Part shown: one piece after another, positions 52,029 through 60,846 of the stretch
Numbering within the stretch: the first letter of the stretch is position 1
How the letters are laid out: each line of letters opens with the position of its first letter
Assembly (NCBI GenBank): GCA_963700735.1
Contig: CAVOYR010000005.1
Coordinates: 764,713-828,712 of the forward strand
DNA length: 64,000 nt
Source: Anderseniella sp963700735
GTDB taxonomy: Bacteria > Pseudomonadota > Alphaproteobacteria > Rhizobiales > Aestuariivirgaceae
Reading direction: 5' to 3'
Made by a program: the position numbers and the translations under genes
The notes under the pieces: generated by a model
Told to the model about the DNA's origin: nothing
Database searches by the model: none
Seen by the model: the letters and a program-made list of their open reading frames with translations, nothing else

Positions 52029-54575
52029 TCACGAGGTGGCGTGGCCCAGATAGGCCGCCTCAATCGCTGGATCGTTCTTGAGTTCGGCTGAACTGCCGCT
52101 GCTGACGACGGACCCGTTCTCCAGCACATAGCCCCTGTCGGCGACAGCCAGCGCGAGGTTTGCCATCTGGTCGACGATCAGCACGGTTACTCCTTCGTCG
52201 CGCAGGTCTGCGAGGACGTCGAACAGTTCGGCGATCATTGACGGCGCAAGGCCGAGCGATGGCTCATCCAGCAGGAGTATTTTAGGGTTGGCAATCAGCC
52301 CGCGGGCAATGGCCAGCATCTGCTGCTCGCCGCCTGACAATACGCCGGCCTTGCTGTCGATCCGGTCACGCAACCGGGGAAACCGGACCAGCAACCGCTC
52401 AAACTCTTCGGGTGTCACCGGGGTCTTTCGTGTCCACGCCCCCAGCATAATGTTGTCGCGCAGGCTGAGCTCGGGGAAAACCTGGCGGCCTTCCGGCACG
52501 AGGGACAAGCCGCTCGCTGTGATGGCTGGTGCGTCCTTGCCGGACGTCTCCTCGTTGGCAAGCAGGATCGATCCGCTGACCGGGCGATGTAGCCCGCTGA
52601 TGGAGCGCATCAGCGTAGACTTGCCTGCGCCGTTGGCGCCAAGAACGGCAACCATCTCGCCCGGGTTCACATCGACCGAAACCGACTTGAGAACGGGCGC
52701 CGCGCCGTACCCGGCTTCAAGCTTCACGGTCGACAGGGTTGCAAGCTTCTCACCGTTCCAGGCTTGTGACCTTGGCCGGCCCTTGAACGCCGTTGCGCCG
52801 AGATAGGCCTCAAGTACCCTGGGGTCCTGCCGTATGGTTTCGGGCTGGCCCTCACTCAACGGATGACCGGCATCGAGCACGAGTATGTGGTCGGAGACGC
52901 CCATCACGAGAGACATGTCGTGTTCGACGAGAACCACTGCGATGCCGCTTTCGGCGATGCGCCGCAACAGGCCGCCGAGGCGTTCCTTGTCGTCCCGCAT
53001 CAGTCCGGCGGCCGGTTCATCCAGCAGCAATGCCCGGGGCCTGGTTGCAAGTGCCCGCGCGATCTCGACCAGCCGCTTGTCCACATGCGGCAGGTCGCCA
53101 GCCTTGCGGTGCAACCCGCCGTGATAGCCCACGAACGTCAGCAGATCCCGCGCCAGCGCTTCGGCTTCGTCTCCACCAAGCGGCGTCAAGAGGAATCCGA
53201 GTTCGCCCTGGCGGTGTGCTATCAGCACGTTTTCCAGAACCGTGAGGTCGCTAAACAACTGGGTTGTCTGGTAGGTGCGTGCGATGCCGGAGCGAGCAAC
53301 GACGTGCGCCGGCTTGCCGGTCAGGTCCTTGTCCATGGTGACGGTGCCTGCATCGGGCACATAGAAGCCGCTGATCATGTTCAGCACCGTGCTCTTGCCC
53401 GCACCATTAGGTCCGATCAGGCTGGTGACCTTGCCTGGCAGTGCTTCCAGCGTGACATTGCTTGCCGCCTTGACCCCGCCGAAGCTGATGCCGAGGCCTT
53501 TCACGGACAGGGGGCTGGCAGTGGCCTGTAACCGGTTCAGAACGTCGTTGCCAGCCGACGTCGGCTGATCCCCCTCTGATTCTCGCGCGGCAGGCAGCCA
53601 TTGCGACAGCGTGCCCATGATGCCCTTCGGGGCGGCCCACAGCACCAGCAGCAGCAAGGCGCCAAACATCAGCAACCGGTATTCGGCAAAGTCAGACAGG
53701 AATTCTGGCAGCAGGACAACGATGATCGCCCCTATGACCGGGCCCCACAAGGTGCCCGCACCGCCGACCACAACTGCCAGAATGAACAGGATGGACTGGA
53801 AGAACGGGAAAGAGCCCGGCGAGATGAACATGTTGAGCGGGGTATAGAGCGCCCCGGCCACGGCGGTCAGCACCGCAGACATGATGAAAGATACGGTCTT
53901 GAGCAGTACCGGATTGAGGCCTACCGACTGTGCTGCGATCTCGCTGTCGCGGACTGCGCTCATGGCGATGCCCCATGTGCTGCGAGCCAGCACAAAGTAG
54001 AACAGCAGCGCGCCGCCGGCGAGAACCATGCCGAGCAGGGCGATGTCGGCCTCGTTCATCGGATATCCAAGGAACGACGGTTGGGGAAAGCCCATCAGGC
54101 CATTCTGACCGCCGGTCAGTTCGCGCCATTCGATTGCCAAATGCTCGACAATGAACGCGAAGGCAATGGTGATCATGGCCAGGTACGGGCCGGTGGCCCT
54201 CAGGACCGGTATCGCCAGCAGCAAGCCAATGAGCGCAGCGATGGCTCCTGCCAGCACGATTGCCACCCAGAAGTTCACGCCGTTCAGCGTCAGGATGCCG
54301 GCTGCATAGGCGCCAATGGCAAAAAAGCCAACGTGCCCGAACGATATCTGACCTGACAGCCCGAGCAGGATGTTGAGCCCGACGCCCACCAGGATGTTCA
54401 TGGCCACCATGGCGAGAATGAAGCTGAAATAACTGTCGACATAGCGGGTCAGGGCAGCGCCGATGAGGGTTGCTACCGCGATGCTGCCAACCGACAGCAG
54501 CGTGTTCCGCGAAGCCTGGCGGCGCGTGCGTGAGGATGAACGGGTTGCGTCAGTGACCGGGTTTGATGTGGGCAT
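52029..54575 (-). CDS. Fused branched-chain-type ABC transporter: LivM permease + LivG + LivF ATPases
   Basis: An 848-residue triple fusion. Residues 1-335 are a LivM-type permease with about nine helices (GQISFGHVGFFAIGAYAAG). Residues 350-605 are a LivG-type ATPase with Walker A GPNGAGKST near 386 and Walker B LLLDEPAAGL; its signature motif is LPHVDKR instead of LSGGQ. Residues 610-848 are a LivF-type ATPase with GANGAGKST near 644, a normal LSGGEQQ near 748 and LLLDEPSLGL. It makes a HAAT uptake system with LivH and the binding protein next to it. The first ATPase may be the weaker site. Confidence 0.92.
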   Translation of the reverse strand: MPTSNPVTDATRSSSRTRRQASRNTLLSVGSIAVATLIGAALTRYVDSYFSFILAMVAMNILVGVGLNILLGLSGQISFGHVGFFAIGAYAAGILTLNGVNFWVAIVLAGAIAALIGLLLAIPVLRATGPYLAMITIAFAFIVEHLAIEWRELTGGQNGLMGFPQPSFLGYPMNEADIALLGMVLAGGALLFYFVLARSTWGIAMSAVRDSEIAAQSVGLNPVLLKTVSFIMSAVLTAVAGALYTPLNMFISPGSFPFFQSILFILAVVVGGAGTLWGPVIGAIIVVLLPEFLSDFAEYRLLMFGALLLLVLWAAPKGIMGTLSQWLPAARESEGDQPTSAGNDVLNRLQATASPLSVKGLGISFGGVKAASNVTLEALPGKVTSLIGPNGAGKSTVLNMISGFYVPDAGTVTMDKDLTGKPAHVVARSGIARTYQTTQLFSDLTVLENVLIAHRQGELGFLLTPLGGDEAEALARDLLTFVGYHGGLHRKAGDLPHVDKRLVEIARALATRPRALLLDEPAAGLMRDDKERLGGLLRRIAESGIAVVLVEHDMSLVMGVSDHILVLDAGHPLSEGQPETIRQDPRVLEAYLGATAFKGRPRSQAWNGEKLATLSTVKLEAGYGAAPVLKSVSVDVNPGEMVAVLGANGAGKSTLMRSISGLHRPVSGSILLANEETSGKDAPAITASGLSLVPEGRQVFPELSLRDNIMLGAWTRKTPVTPEEFERLLVRFPRLRDRIDSKAGVLSGGEQQMLAIARGLIANPKILLLDEPSLGLAPSMIAELFDVLADLRDEGVTVLIVDQMANLALAVADRGYVLENGSVVSSGSSAELKNDPAIEAAYLGHATS

Positions 54576-54578
54576 GGC

Positions 54579-55451
54579 TCAGACCTTCTTGATCGCAGCA
54601 CTGCCGAATAGGCCGTTTGGCATGAAGTAGAGCGCCAGGATGATCATGCTGAACGACAGGATCTGGGTATATGAGGAACCCAGAAATGCCGTCGTCAGAG
54701 CTTCCACCAAGCCATAAAGAAGGCCCGCGATCACCACTCCCCACGCACTGCCGATGCCGCCGAGAATGGCGGTGGCAAAGGCTTTGATGCCGAACACCAG
54801 ACCCATGTCGGACGAAACGTTGAACAGCGGCGCGATCAGAAGTCCCGCCACCCCCGCCATCATGGTGGAGACGGCGAATGCGCCGGCAATGACAATTCGT
54901 GTATCTATGCCCATCAGGCGTGCTGCTTCACGGTTCTGTACGACCGCGAGCATGCCTTTACCATAGGCCGTGTTGCGCAGCAGGAAGCTGAACACGGCAG
55001 CGGCCGCGAGACCGACGACCGGGATCACCAGTTGCAGCGGATACGCCCCCACCCCGAACACAGAAATCGCGTCAGAGGCCCATGAGGAAGGCAGGCTCCT
55101 TGGTTCCTTGCCAAATGTGAACAGGACGACATTGTCCAGCACAATGCCGCCGGCAACGGTGGCCATCAGCCAGCCGTTTGAACCGCGGTCAGCAAACGGG
55201 CGGACCAGGAACCGCTCGACTGCCAAACCGTACATGCCACACAGAACAAGAGCGGCGACTACAGCGACAGGCATTGGCCAGCCCATGGTTATGCCGAACG
55301 TGTAGCCTAGAACGGCGCCAAGCATCATCGAACTGCCTTGCGAGAAGTTCACGGTGTTCGACACGGCGTAGGTGATGTGAAAGCCCAGCGCCAGAAGCCC
55401 GTACATGGCGCCTAGGCCGAGACCGGTAATCACGGCCGAGGTGATCAGCAT
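54579..55451 (-). CDS. LivH-type ABC permease
   Basis: A 290-residue permease with eight or so hydrophobic helices and the family blocks GLGLGAMYGLLALGFHITY, NFSQGSSMMLGA and AFATAILGGIGSAWG. It is the second permease of the HAAT transporter beside the fused gene, with 3 bases between them. The start at 55451 (MLITSAVITG) is the family start; the open frame continues 28 codons upstream without homology. Confidence 0.9.
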   Translation of the reverse strand: MLITSAVITGLGLGAMYGLLALGFHITYAVSNTVNFSQGSSMMLGAVLGYTFGITMGWPMPVAVVAALVLCGMYGLAVERFLVRPFADRGSNGWLMATVAGGIVLDNVVLFTFGKEPRSLPSSWASDAISVFGVGAYPLQLVIPVVGLAAAAVFSFLLRNTAYGKGMLAVVQNREAARLMGIDTRIVIAGAFAVSTMMAGVAGLLIAPLFNVSSDMGLVFGIKAFATAILGGIGSAWGVVIAGLLYGLVEALTTAFLGSSYTQILSFSMIILALYFMPNGLFGSAAIKKV

Positions 55452-55550
55452 GTTGAATTTCCAGTGGTTTGTGCCCGACGCTCGTGCCTGTTTGCGGCAT
55501 GCTGCGCGATGCCATGGCCGGAGCATGCCGGCCATGGCGTTCAGTCCGGA

Positions 55551-56741
55551 TCAGTTGATGGGAACGATCTTGCCGTCCACGAAACGGGTGAACAGATAGT
55601 CCTCGGGCCCGAGGGCATCCTGGTTTTCCGGCGTGAATGGTGTCTTGTACGTCTTGATCAACCCCTCATAGGTGTCGATGGCGTAGAAGCCCTCACGAAC
55701 TTTCGGTCCTTCCGTGCTGCCGGCGTTCTTGATCGCCAGTGCCGACAGGTGCATGGCGTCGTAGGCATTGGCGATACCGACGGCCGGAGTGACGTCAGCT
55801 TCCGACTTGATCTCCGGGAAGCGGGCCATCAGCTTTTCCATCATCTCCTTTGCCTTCGGCGAGTCATTGCCGGAGAAGGTGAAGGTCTGGATCATCTCCA
55901 CGTCCTTGGCGCGCGGGCCGCCGAGTTCGGAGAAGCGGCCGCCAGCAGGTCCCCAGTGCGATACCACCGGCACATCCCAGCCCATGCGCTCAAGCGACTT
56001 CATGACCTGTGCCGAGGGACCGACATTGGCCACCATGAACAGGGTGTCTGCGCCGGCTTCCTTGAGGCGGGTGAGCTGCGGCACAACGTCGACGTCGGAT
56101 GCCTCGATCTTTTCCACACCGGCATGAGACATGCCCTTGGCCTCTAGCGCAGCCTTCAAGCCTTTTTCGTTGGATTCGCCCCACGGGTTGTTGATGAGGA
56201 TCATGCCGGGATTCTTGGAGCCATGCACGCTCACGGCGCGCTCGACCAACGCAATGTCAACCAGCTCGTCCACCGCCGACACGCGGAACACATAGTTCTT
56301 CTCCGCACCGTTCTTGGTGATCGGCGTGCCCGCAGCCCACGGCCCCATGAAGGGAACTTCGACCTGGTTGACGAAGGGGACGATCGCAAGCGACACGGGC
56401 GTCTGCAGCCCGCCAAACAGTACGGCCACCTTCTCACGCTGGATCAATTCGCGGGCGGCGACAAGGCCCTTGCCCGGATTGTTCTCATCGTCGCGGCTGA
56501 GCAGTTCGACCTGCTTGCCGAGCACGCCGCCGGATGCATTGATTTCGTCGATGGCTATGGTCAGCCCGCGAGTGATGGCTTCACCCGACTTTGCAGAGGG
56601 GCCGGACAAGCTTGCAATGAGGCCAATCTTGATCGTGTCGGCAGCGATCGCGGGGAAAGTGCCCGCTGCCAACAAGCCGGCGGCGCTTGTTGCAAGCAAG
56701 GCGCGACGCGTAAGGCGAAGTCTGTTCCTGATGAGTTTCAT
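55551..56741 (-). CDS. LivK-type periplasmic binding protein
   Basis: A 396-residue ABC substrate-binding protein with a twin-arginine-like signal (LTRRALLATSAAGLLAAG...AIAAD). IKIGLIASLSGPSAKSGEA and GGVLGKQVELLSRDDENNPGKG are the HAAT-family N-lobe. It delivers a substrate to the LivH/fused LivMGF importer. HAAT binding proteins bind amino acids, amides, urea or aromatic acids; the enzymes of this cluster suggest an amide or N-heterocycle. The start at 56741 was chosen by the signal peptide. Confidence 0.9.
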   Translation of the reverse strand: MKLIRNRLRLTRRALLATSAAGLLAAGTFPAIAADTIKIGLIASLSGPSAKSGEAITRGLTIAIDEINASGGVLGKQVELLSRDDENNPGKGLVAARELIQREKVAVLFGGLQTPVSLAIVPFVNQVEVPFMGPWAAGTPITKNGAEKNYVFRVSAVDELVDIALVERAVSVHGSKNPGMILINNPWGESNEKGLKAALEAKGMSHAGVEKIEASDVDVVPQLTRLKEAGADTLFMVANVGPSAQVMKSLERMGWDVPVVSHWGPAGGRFSELGGPRAKDVEMIQTFTFSGNDSPKAKEMMEKLMARFPEIKSEADVTPAVGIANAYDAMHLSALAIKNAGSTEGPKVREGFYAIDTYEGLIKTYKTPFTPENQDALGPEDYLFTRFVDGKIVPIN

Positions 56742-56989
56742 GACGCTGCTCCTGTTAGGGTTAACCCTTTCGACCTCAGCAATCGCCATGCCAACACTTA
56801 AGACTTTGATTTTAATTTATATTTCGAAATCCGCCATCAGATTTTTGCATAATATTTAATCAGCAATTATTAATGGTGCAAAAAATATGCGCAAACTGTA
56901 TGCGATTTTTTGTCTGATTGTATACACTTTTGAGTTGCCTCAAGCTGGTATCATAGTCACCGTAACAAACGACTTTCAGGAGCCATACC
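56742..56989. promoter_or_regulatory. AT-rich divergent promoter region of the catabolic cluster
   Basis: 248 bases between the binding-protein gene and the NTF2-like gene, much more AT-rich than anything nearby. It contains the perfect palindrome TGTATACA at 56919-56926 and a related CTGTATGC at about 56896. It should hold promoters for both directions. An AGGAGCC ribosome site precedes the plus-strand ATG. Confidence 0.5.
56919..56926. promoter_or_regulatory. Candidate GntR/FCD operator TGTATACA
   Basis: A perfect 8-bp palindrome, in the context TTGTATACAC, that resembles the TNGTNNNACNA-type sites of FCD-branch GntR repressors. The cluster encodes such a regulator at 57436-58149. The assignment is an inference from motif and location. 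Confidence 0.4.
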
Positions 56990-57463
56990 ATGCGAGTTTC
57001 CCAAGATATGCACCCTGCGCTTGCGGATGAGAGCGAGGCCAGCCAGACCCTGCGTGAGGCCCGGATGATGGTTGAACAGTTCCTGGAGAAATCAATGATC
57101 CCGGATCCGGATGCAGCGGCTGAATTCCTGGCGCCTGACGCGATCATTCACTTCACCGGTGCAACGCGAATGCATCACCCGCGCGACATGGCCGCGTACA
57201 ACGCCCGGCGGTACAATTGGGTCAAGAAGAAGCTGGGCCCGACCGATGCCTGCTTCAGTGATGATCAGGTCGTGGTCTACTCCTTTGGCACGTTGTACGG
57301 TGAGTGGCCGGACGGAGAAGAGTTCAGCGGCAATCGCTACGTAGACCGGTTCGTGGTGCGTGATGGAAAGATCGTCCAGATCGACGTACTCAACGACAGC
57401 GCCGAAAGAATCATCAATCGCAGCCAGGCTAGCGGTCAGGCGTCGCCGGCGGTGGGCGCGTAG
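56990..57463 (+). CDS. NTF2-fold (SnoaL-like) protein
   Basis: A 157-residue protein. AREARMMVEQFLEKSM-like helices, EFLAPDAIIHFTGATRMHHPRDM, and DRFVVRDGKIVQIDVLND are the cone-shaped NTF2/SnoaL pattern. Such proteins act as small lyases, isomerases or binding subunits. It is transcribed away from the transporter operon and its 3' end overlaps the GntR gene by 28 bases, tail to tail. The substrate is unknown; it belongs to the cluster by position. Confidence 0.8.
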   Translation: MRVSQDMHPALADESEASQTLREARMMVEQFLEKSMIPDPDAAAEFLAPDAIIHFTGATRMHHPRDMAAYNARRYNWVKKKLGPTDACFSDDQVVVYSFGTLYGEWPDGEEFSGNRYVDRFVVRDGKIVQIDVLNDSAERIINRSQASGQASPAVGA

Positions 57464-58149
57464 ACTGCAAGTATGTCAGCGATGCTGTCGGGCTTTTTCG
57501 CCACCGGCTTGATGAGCGCGCGATTTACGACAGCAGACAGGTGATGGCTCATGGACCTGCGCGCAGCTTCGACATCATTGCTCTCAAGCAAGTCGATCAG
57601 TTCGCGATGTTCGGTGACGGCGCAGTCGGAGGAGTGGGGGCGGCTGAACAGGGACAGGATCAGGCAGCAGCGGGAAGCGAGTTCGCGCATGTACCTTATG
57701 AGAATGGGGCTGTCGGTCATTTCGGCCAGGAGAGAATGGAATTCGCCGGCAAGCCGTATGGATCTGGATTCGTCACCGGCCTTGCGCGCCTGTTCTTCGA
57801 GTTCGACATGATCGCGCAGAATCTGCAGCCGCCCAGCCGTGAGGTTTCCCGCGAGCCGCGAAACGACCAGATCTTCCACGACGATGCGCAGATCGAATGT
57901 ATCGTTGGCTTCTTCCCAACTCGGCTTCATGACGGTGGCGCTGCGGTTGGGCCGCTGATCGACCAAGCCCTCGGAGGCAAGTTGGGCAATAGCGGCGCGG
58001 ACGATGGTGCGGCTGACGCCGAACTGTTTGCCGATCACGTCTTCCGGCAGTCGGGTTCCCGGGGCGATCGCCTGCTCGATGATGGCGTTTCGAAGCGCAT
58101 CCGCAATGGCTGCTGTACGGTTGTTAGAATGGCTGGAAGCGCCGGGCAC
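57436..58149 (-). CDS. GntR-family regulator, FCD branch
   Basis: A 237-residue regulator: an N-terminal winged helix (ALRNAIIEQAIAPGTRLPED, then IGKQFGVSRTIVRAAIAQLASEGLV) and a C-terminal all-helical FCD domain with metal/ligand-type residues (LAGEFHSLLAEM, TEHRELIDLLESND, AARRSMSHHL). The GTG at 58149 is the chosen start; the open frame continues far upstream but overlaps the AtzH-like gene antisense, so that part is not real. It probably represses the cluster and is released by the substrate or an intermediate. Confidence 0.87.
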   Translation of the reverse strand: MPGASSHSNNRTAAIADALRNAIIEQAIAPGTRLPEDVIGKQFGVSRTIVRAAIAQLASEGLVDQRPNRSATVMKPSWEEANDTFDLRIVVEDLVVSRLAGNLTAGRLQILRDHVELEEQARKAGDESRSIRLAGEFHSLLAEMTDSPILIRYMRELASRCCLILSLFSRPHSSDCAVTEHRELIDLLESNDVEAARRSMSHHLSAVVNRALIKPVAKKPDSIADILAVYAPTAGDA

Positions 58150-58236
58150 GGGGGATTGCTCTTTCGGTTCTTGAACAGGTCCGCAGTCGCCGGACCTGGA
58201 GCGGTTACCTGAAACGAGACATAGGAAATGTGAACC

Positions 58237-58623
58237 ATGGAAGTCAACAAGCCGAACGTCGTCGCCGAAGTGAGCAATGTGTTCGCCCGTTATGAAAAGG
58301 CGCTCGTTACCAATGACGTAAGGACGCTCGACGAGCTGTTCTGGAACAGCCCCCATACCATCAGGTTTGGCGCGGCCGAGAACCTCTATGGTCATCAGGA
58401 GATCATGGCGTTCCGCGCTTCGCGGCCATCTGCGGGTTTGATGCGGACCCAGGTCCGGCCGGAGATCATGACATTCGGTGACGACTATGCCGTAACCAAC
58501 ACGATGTTCACCCGCGAAACGGCCCCCGGAAAAATCGGCCGGCAAAGCCAGACCTGGATAAGGCTGCCCGAAGGTTGGCGCATCGTGGCTGCTCATGTGA
58601 GCGTGATAGAAGGCGAACCTTGA
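58237..58623 (+). CDS. AtzH-like (DUF3225) protein
   Basis: A 128-residue NTF2-fold protein of the DUF3225 family: NVFARYEKALVTNDVRTLDELFWNS at the start, TIRFGAAENLYGHQEIMAFR in the middle, and GRQSQTWIRLPEGWRIVAAHVS at the end. AtzH of Pseudomonas and HpxZ of Klebsiella are of this type and are found with amidases acting on carboxybiuret or oxamate-type amides. It is divergent from the GntR gene. Together with the amidase, this is the main pointer to N-rich amide catabolism. Confidence 0.87.
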   Translation: MEVNKPNVVAEVSNVFARYEKALVTNDVRTLDELFWNSPHTIRFGAAENLYGHQEIMAFRASRPSAGLMRTQVRPEIMTFGDDYAVTNTMFTRETAPGKIGRQSQTWIRLPEGWRIVAAHVSVIEGEP

Positions 58624-58796
58624 TAACACCGCCTGCATATCAACGAGTGCACGCCGTACAAGGCGCCAAAACATTTCGACATCAAGAGGTCATCGCCAAA
58701 CAGTCTGCAAGGCAGGACGCAATAGTGAGTTGAACTTGCTTCCCAGTTCAAATTCAGAATCCGCAGACGTCCGCAAGGGGTCAAAACCGGCCGGTT

Positions 58797-59578
58797 TTAG
58801 GCGGTGTGGACGGATTTGACCAAGATGAAGCCTGCTGCCAGGGCGACGAAGGAAGCGAAGTTTCTCTTGGTCTTCTCGCAGCGTAGGGCGATGCGCTTGA
58901 AGCGTTTGAGCTTCCCTACGGCTTGCTCGATGCGGGCGCGGCCCCTGTAGAGGGTGCTGGCGAACCATGCGGGCTGATGCTTCTCATTGCTCTTGTGCGG
59001 GATGACTGGAATGGCTCCATGAGTGCGGGCAGCCTCCCGGTTGGCCTTGCTGGCATACCCCTTGTCACCGATCATGGCCCGTGGCTCGACGTCAGGACCG
59101 ATGTCCATCAGGATCGGCATGTGAGGTGCATCGGCTGCTTCACCACCGGTGAGGTCGAAGGCGATCGGATGGCCGTCGAGGTCGGTTTTCAGGTGGATTT
59201 TCGTCGAGAACCCGCCTCGCGAGCGGCCCAGCGCCTGGCCTTCTTGCCCCCCTTTGCCCCGGCTGCCGAGACATGGGCGCGGACCACGGTGCTGTCGAAC
59301 ATCTGCACCAGGTGGGCAGAGGGGCTGAGCGCCGCCAGGTGATCGAAGAAGGCTTCGAACACGCCTGCCTTGCTCAACCGGTCAAAGCGTTTCCACACAC
59401 TGTTCCAGTTGCCGAAACGCTCCGGTAGGGCCCGCCAGGAGATGTTGTGTACCGAGAAGTAATGCAGCGCCTCCAGGAACAGCCGGTCGTTGCGTGCCTT
59501 GGCACCGCGTCGCGGCAAAGAGGCGCGAAATACCTCAAGCGCCACATCCCAGTCTGCTTCGCTCATCTTCGTGGACAT
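58797..59578 (-). CDS. IS5-family transposase, expressed by -1 frameshift
   Basis: Two overlapping frames encode one DDE transposase. OrfA (59578 to 59189) has the DUF4096-type N-domain and the first Asp (VQMFDSTVVRAH). OrfB continues with ALGRSRGGFSTKIH, DKGYASKANREAA and the C-terminal RARIEQAVGKLKRFKRIA, which carries the catalytic Glu. The switch lies on G-GGG-GGC (59246-59252), a -1 slippery heptamer, as in other IS427-group elements. The stop codon TAA uses the TA flanking the element. Confidence 0.88.
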
Positions 59579-59675
59579 TGCCGACCCTCCATAAACAGTC
59601 GGCAACCCATGAATCACATTGAAAATGCTTCGGGAATCCTCAAACCAATACCTGAGTCAAATCGTCCACACTGCC
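58800..59675 (-). mobile_element. IS5-family (IS427 group-like) insertion sequence, 876 bp
   Basis: The ends are imperfect inverted repeats: GGCGGTGTGGACGGATTTGA at the left and, read inward from the right, GGCAGTGTGGACGATTTGA. Both sides are flanked by TA (58798-58799 and 59676-59677), which fits a 2-bp TA target duplication. Size, ends and frameshifted transposase agree. It separates the catabolic cluster from the integrase-bearing element. Confidence 0.88.
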
Positions 59676-59689
59676 TAGGTGTCGCGAAG

Positions 59690-59720
59690 AATGTCTGCTA
59701 TAGCCCCGAAAGCAGACATT
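59690..59720. terminator. Hairpin next to the IS right flank
   Basis: AATGTCTGC and GCAGACATT form a perfect 9-bp stem around a 13-base loop. It lies about 100 bases beyond the stop of the RepA-type helicase operon, so it could end that transcript. It could also be an element-boundary or origin structure, because no clear U-run follows. Confidence 0.45.
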
Positions 59721-59741
59721 TAAGGTTATACACTGCAGGGC

Positions 59742-60045
59742 CGATAACCTCGATAACCTGATAACTTTCAGGCGTCAGAACCGTCCAAGTAACCAGGTTA
59801 CCGAAGTTATCGGGGGTGGAGGGTTACCCGTCACCGCAGGATTTCGGCAGACAGTACTTTCCCCGCTCAGGGTTGAGAATCTCCCCGTTTTCCGCCATTT
59901 TGCGCAAAAGCTGCTTCACGTTGTTCTGCTTCATGCCGGTCTCTTCGGCAATTTCCGTGGGCGTCATAGTGCTAAAGTTATCGCCTAGGTTATCGCCGGC
60001 CTCTCGGTTGCCAAGGTTATCGCGCAACACGTCCATGATAACTTT
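59742..60045. repeat. Iteron-like 9-mers A(A/G)GTTATCG in both orientations
   Basis: Five copies or near copies lie at 59742-59812 (CGATAACCT at 59742 and 59751, TGATAACTT at 59759, then AGGTTACCG at 59795 and AAGTTATCG at 59804). Four more lie inside the 3' part of the helicase gene (59975, 59987, 60014 and, inverted, about 60037). The first group is a near-symmetric inverted array. Iterons beside a RepA-type helicase are typical of replication origins. Confidence 0.6.
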
Positions 60046-60846
60046 GCGCTCGTTGGAACGGCGGACCTCAGAAGCATTGCCCAGTAATCGCCAGCGGCAG
60101 GTCTCCTTGTTGAACTCCATGGCATGCTCGCCGCCCGGTATGTCACGACCCTCGCTGTAGAGGGTGACACCCTGGCCATCGCGCCTGATCACCATGTGTG
60201 CATCTGCGCAGCCTGCAAGTCCAAGTGTGCCAGAGATCGCGTCAACTGCCTCGCCGCCTTCCTGCTTGCGCGTGTGGTGAACGACCACGATGGCAATACC
60301 AAGTTCGGCAGCCAGTTGCTGGAGGCTCTTGAGGGCCTCGTAGTCCGCCTTGTAACCATCCTTTTCTCTCATCGGCCTGATCCGTTGCAGGGTATCGATG
60401 ATCACCAGCCTGGGCCGTTCAACGGTACTGGCCCATTCTCGGACTTGCTCAGCACAGCCCTCATCCACTCGTGGCCATTCGGTGTGGTAGGACAGTCGAT
60501 CACCGTTCACCATTTGCGACTGCATCAGCTTGCGGATGCGGGATTGCAGACGGCGCGGATTATCCTCCAGAGCCAGGTAGAGAACATCACCAACAGAACA
60601 GAGACGTTCACCATCCAGCACATACCTACCTTCTGACACTGCCAGCGCAATATCCAGCATCAGCCAGCTCTTGCCGATCTTGGGACGAGCAGCCAGCAGG
60701 GTCAGGCCTTCCGGAAGGAAGCCCGGCACACACCATTGCACCGGTGGGAACTCCAGTTTCATGAGGTCAGCCACAGACCGCCAGGGTGCATTCTGAAGCT
60801 TCTGGCGCCTCTCGAACTCGGCGGCACTTACAACTGTCTCGTTCAT
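59824..60846 (-). CDS. RepA-like hexameric helicase (RecA-fold ATPase)
   Basis: A 340-residue protein. Walker A is ARPKIGKS at residues 53-60, LYLALEDNPRRLQSRI a motif typical of RSF1010 RepA-type helicases, Walker B LVIIDTLQRI (Asp 151), and VVVHHTRK the following sensor. A C-terminal winged helix (MTPTEIAEETGMKQNNVKQLLRKM) may read DNA. It would unwind an origin for autonomous replication of the element. It overlaps the upstream gene by 4 bases (ATGA). The linker DNLGNREAGDNLGDNF is encoded by the iteron-like repeats. Confidence 0.87.
   Translation of the reverse strand: MNETVVSAAEFERRQKLQNAPWRSVADLMKLEFPPVQWCVPGFLPEGLTLLAARPKIGKSWLMLDIALAVSEGRYVLDGERLCSVGDVLYLALEDNPRRLQSRIRKLMQSQMVNGDRLSYHTEWPRVDEGCAEQVREWASTVERPRLVIIDTLQRIRPMREKDGYKADYEALKSLQQLAAELGIAIVVVHHTRKQEGGEAVDAISGTLGLAGCADAHMVIRRDGQGVTLYSEGRDIPGGEHAMEFNKETCRWRLLGNASEVRRSNERKVIMDVLRDNLGNREAGDNLGDNFSTMTPTEIAEETGMKQNNVKQLLRKMAENGEILNPERGKYCLPKSCGDG

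Noticed and set aside
58150..58674. N-terminal extension of the GntR regulator by 175 codons
   Set aside because: It runs antisense over the AtzH-like gene, and GntR proteins begin with the winged helix found right after 58149.
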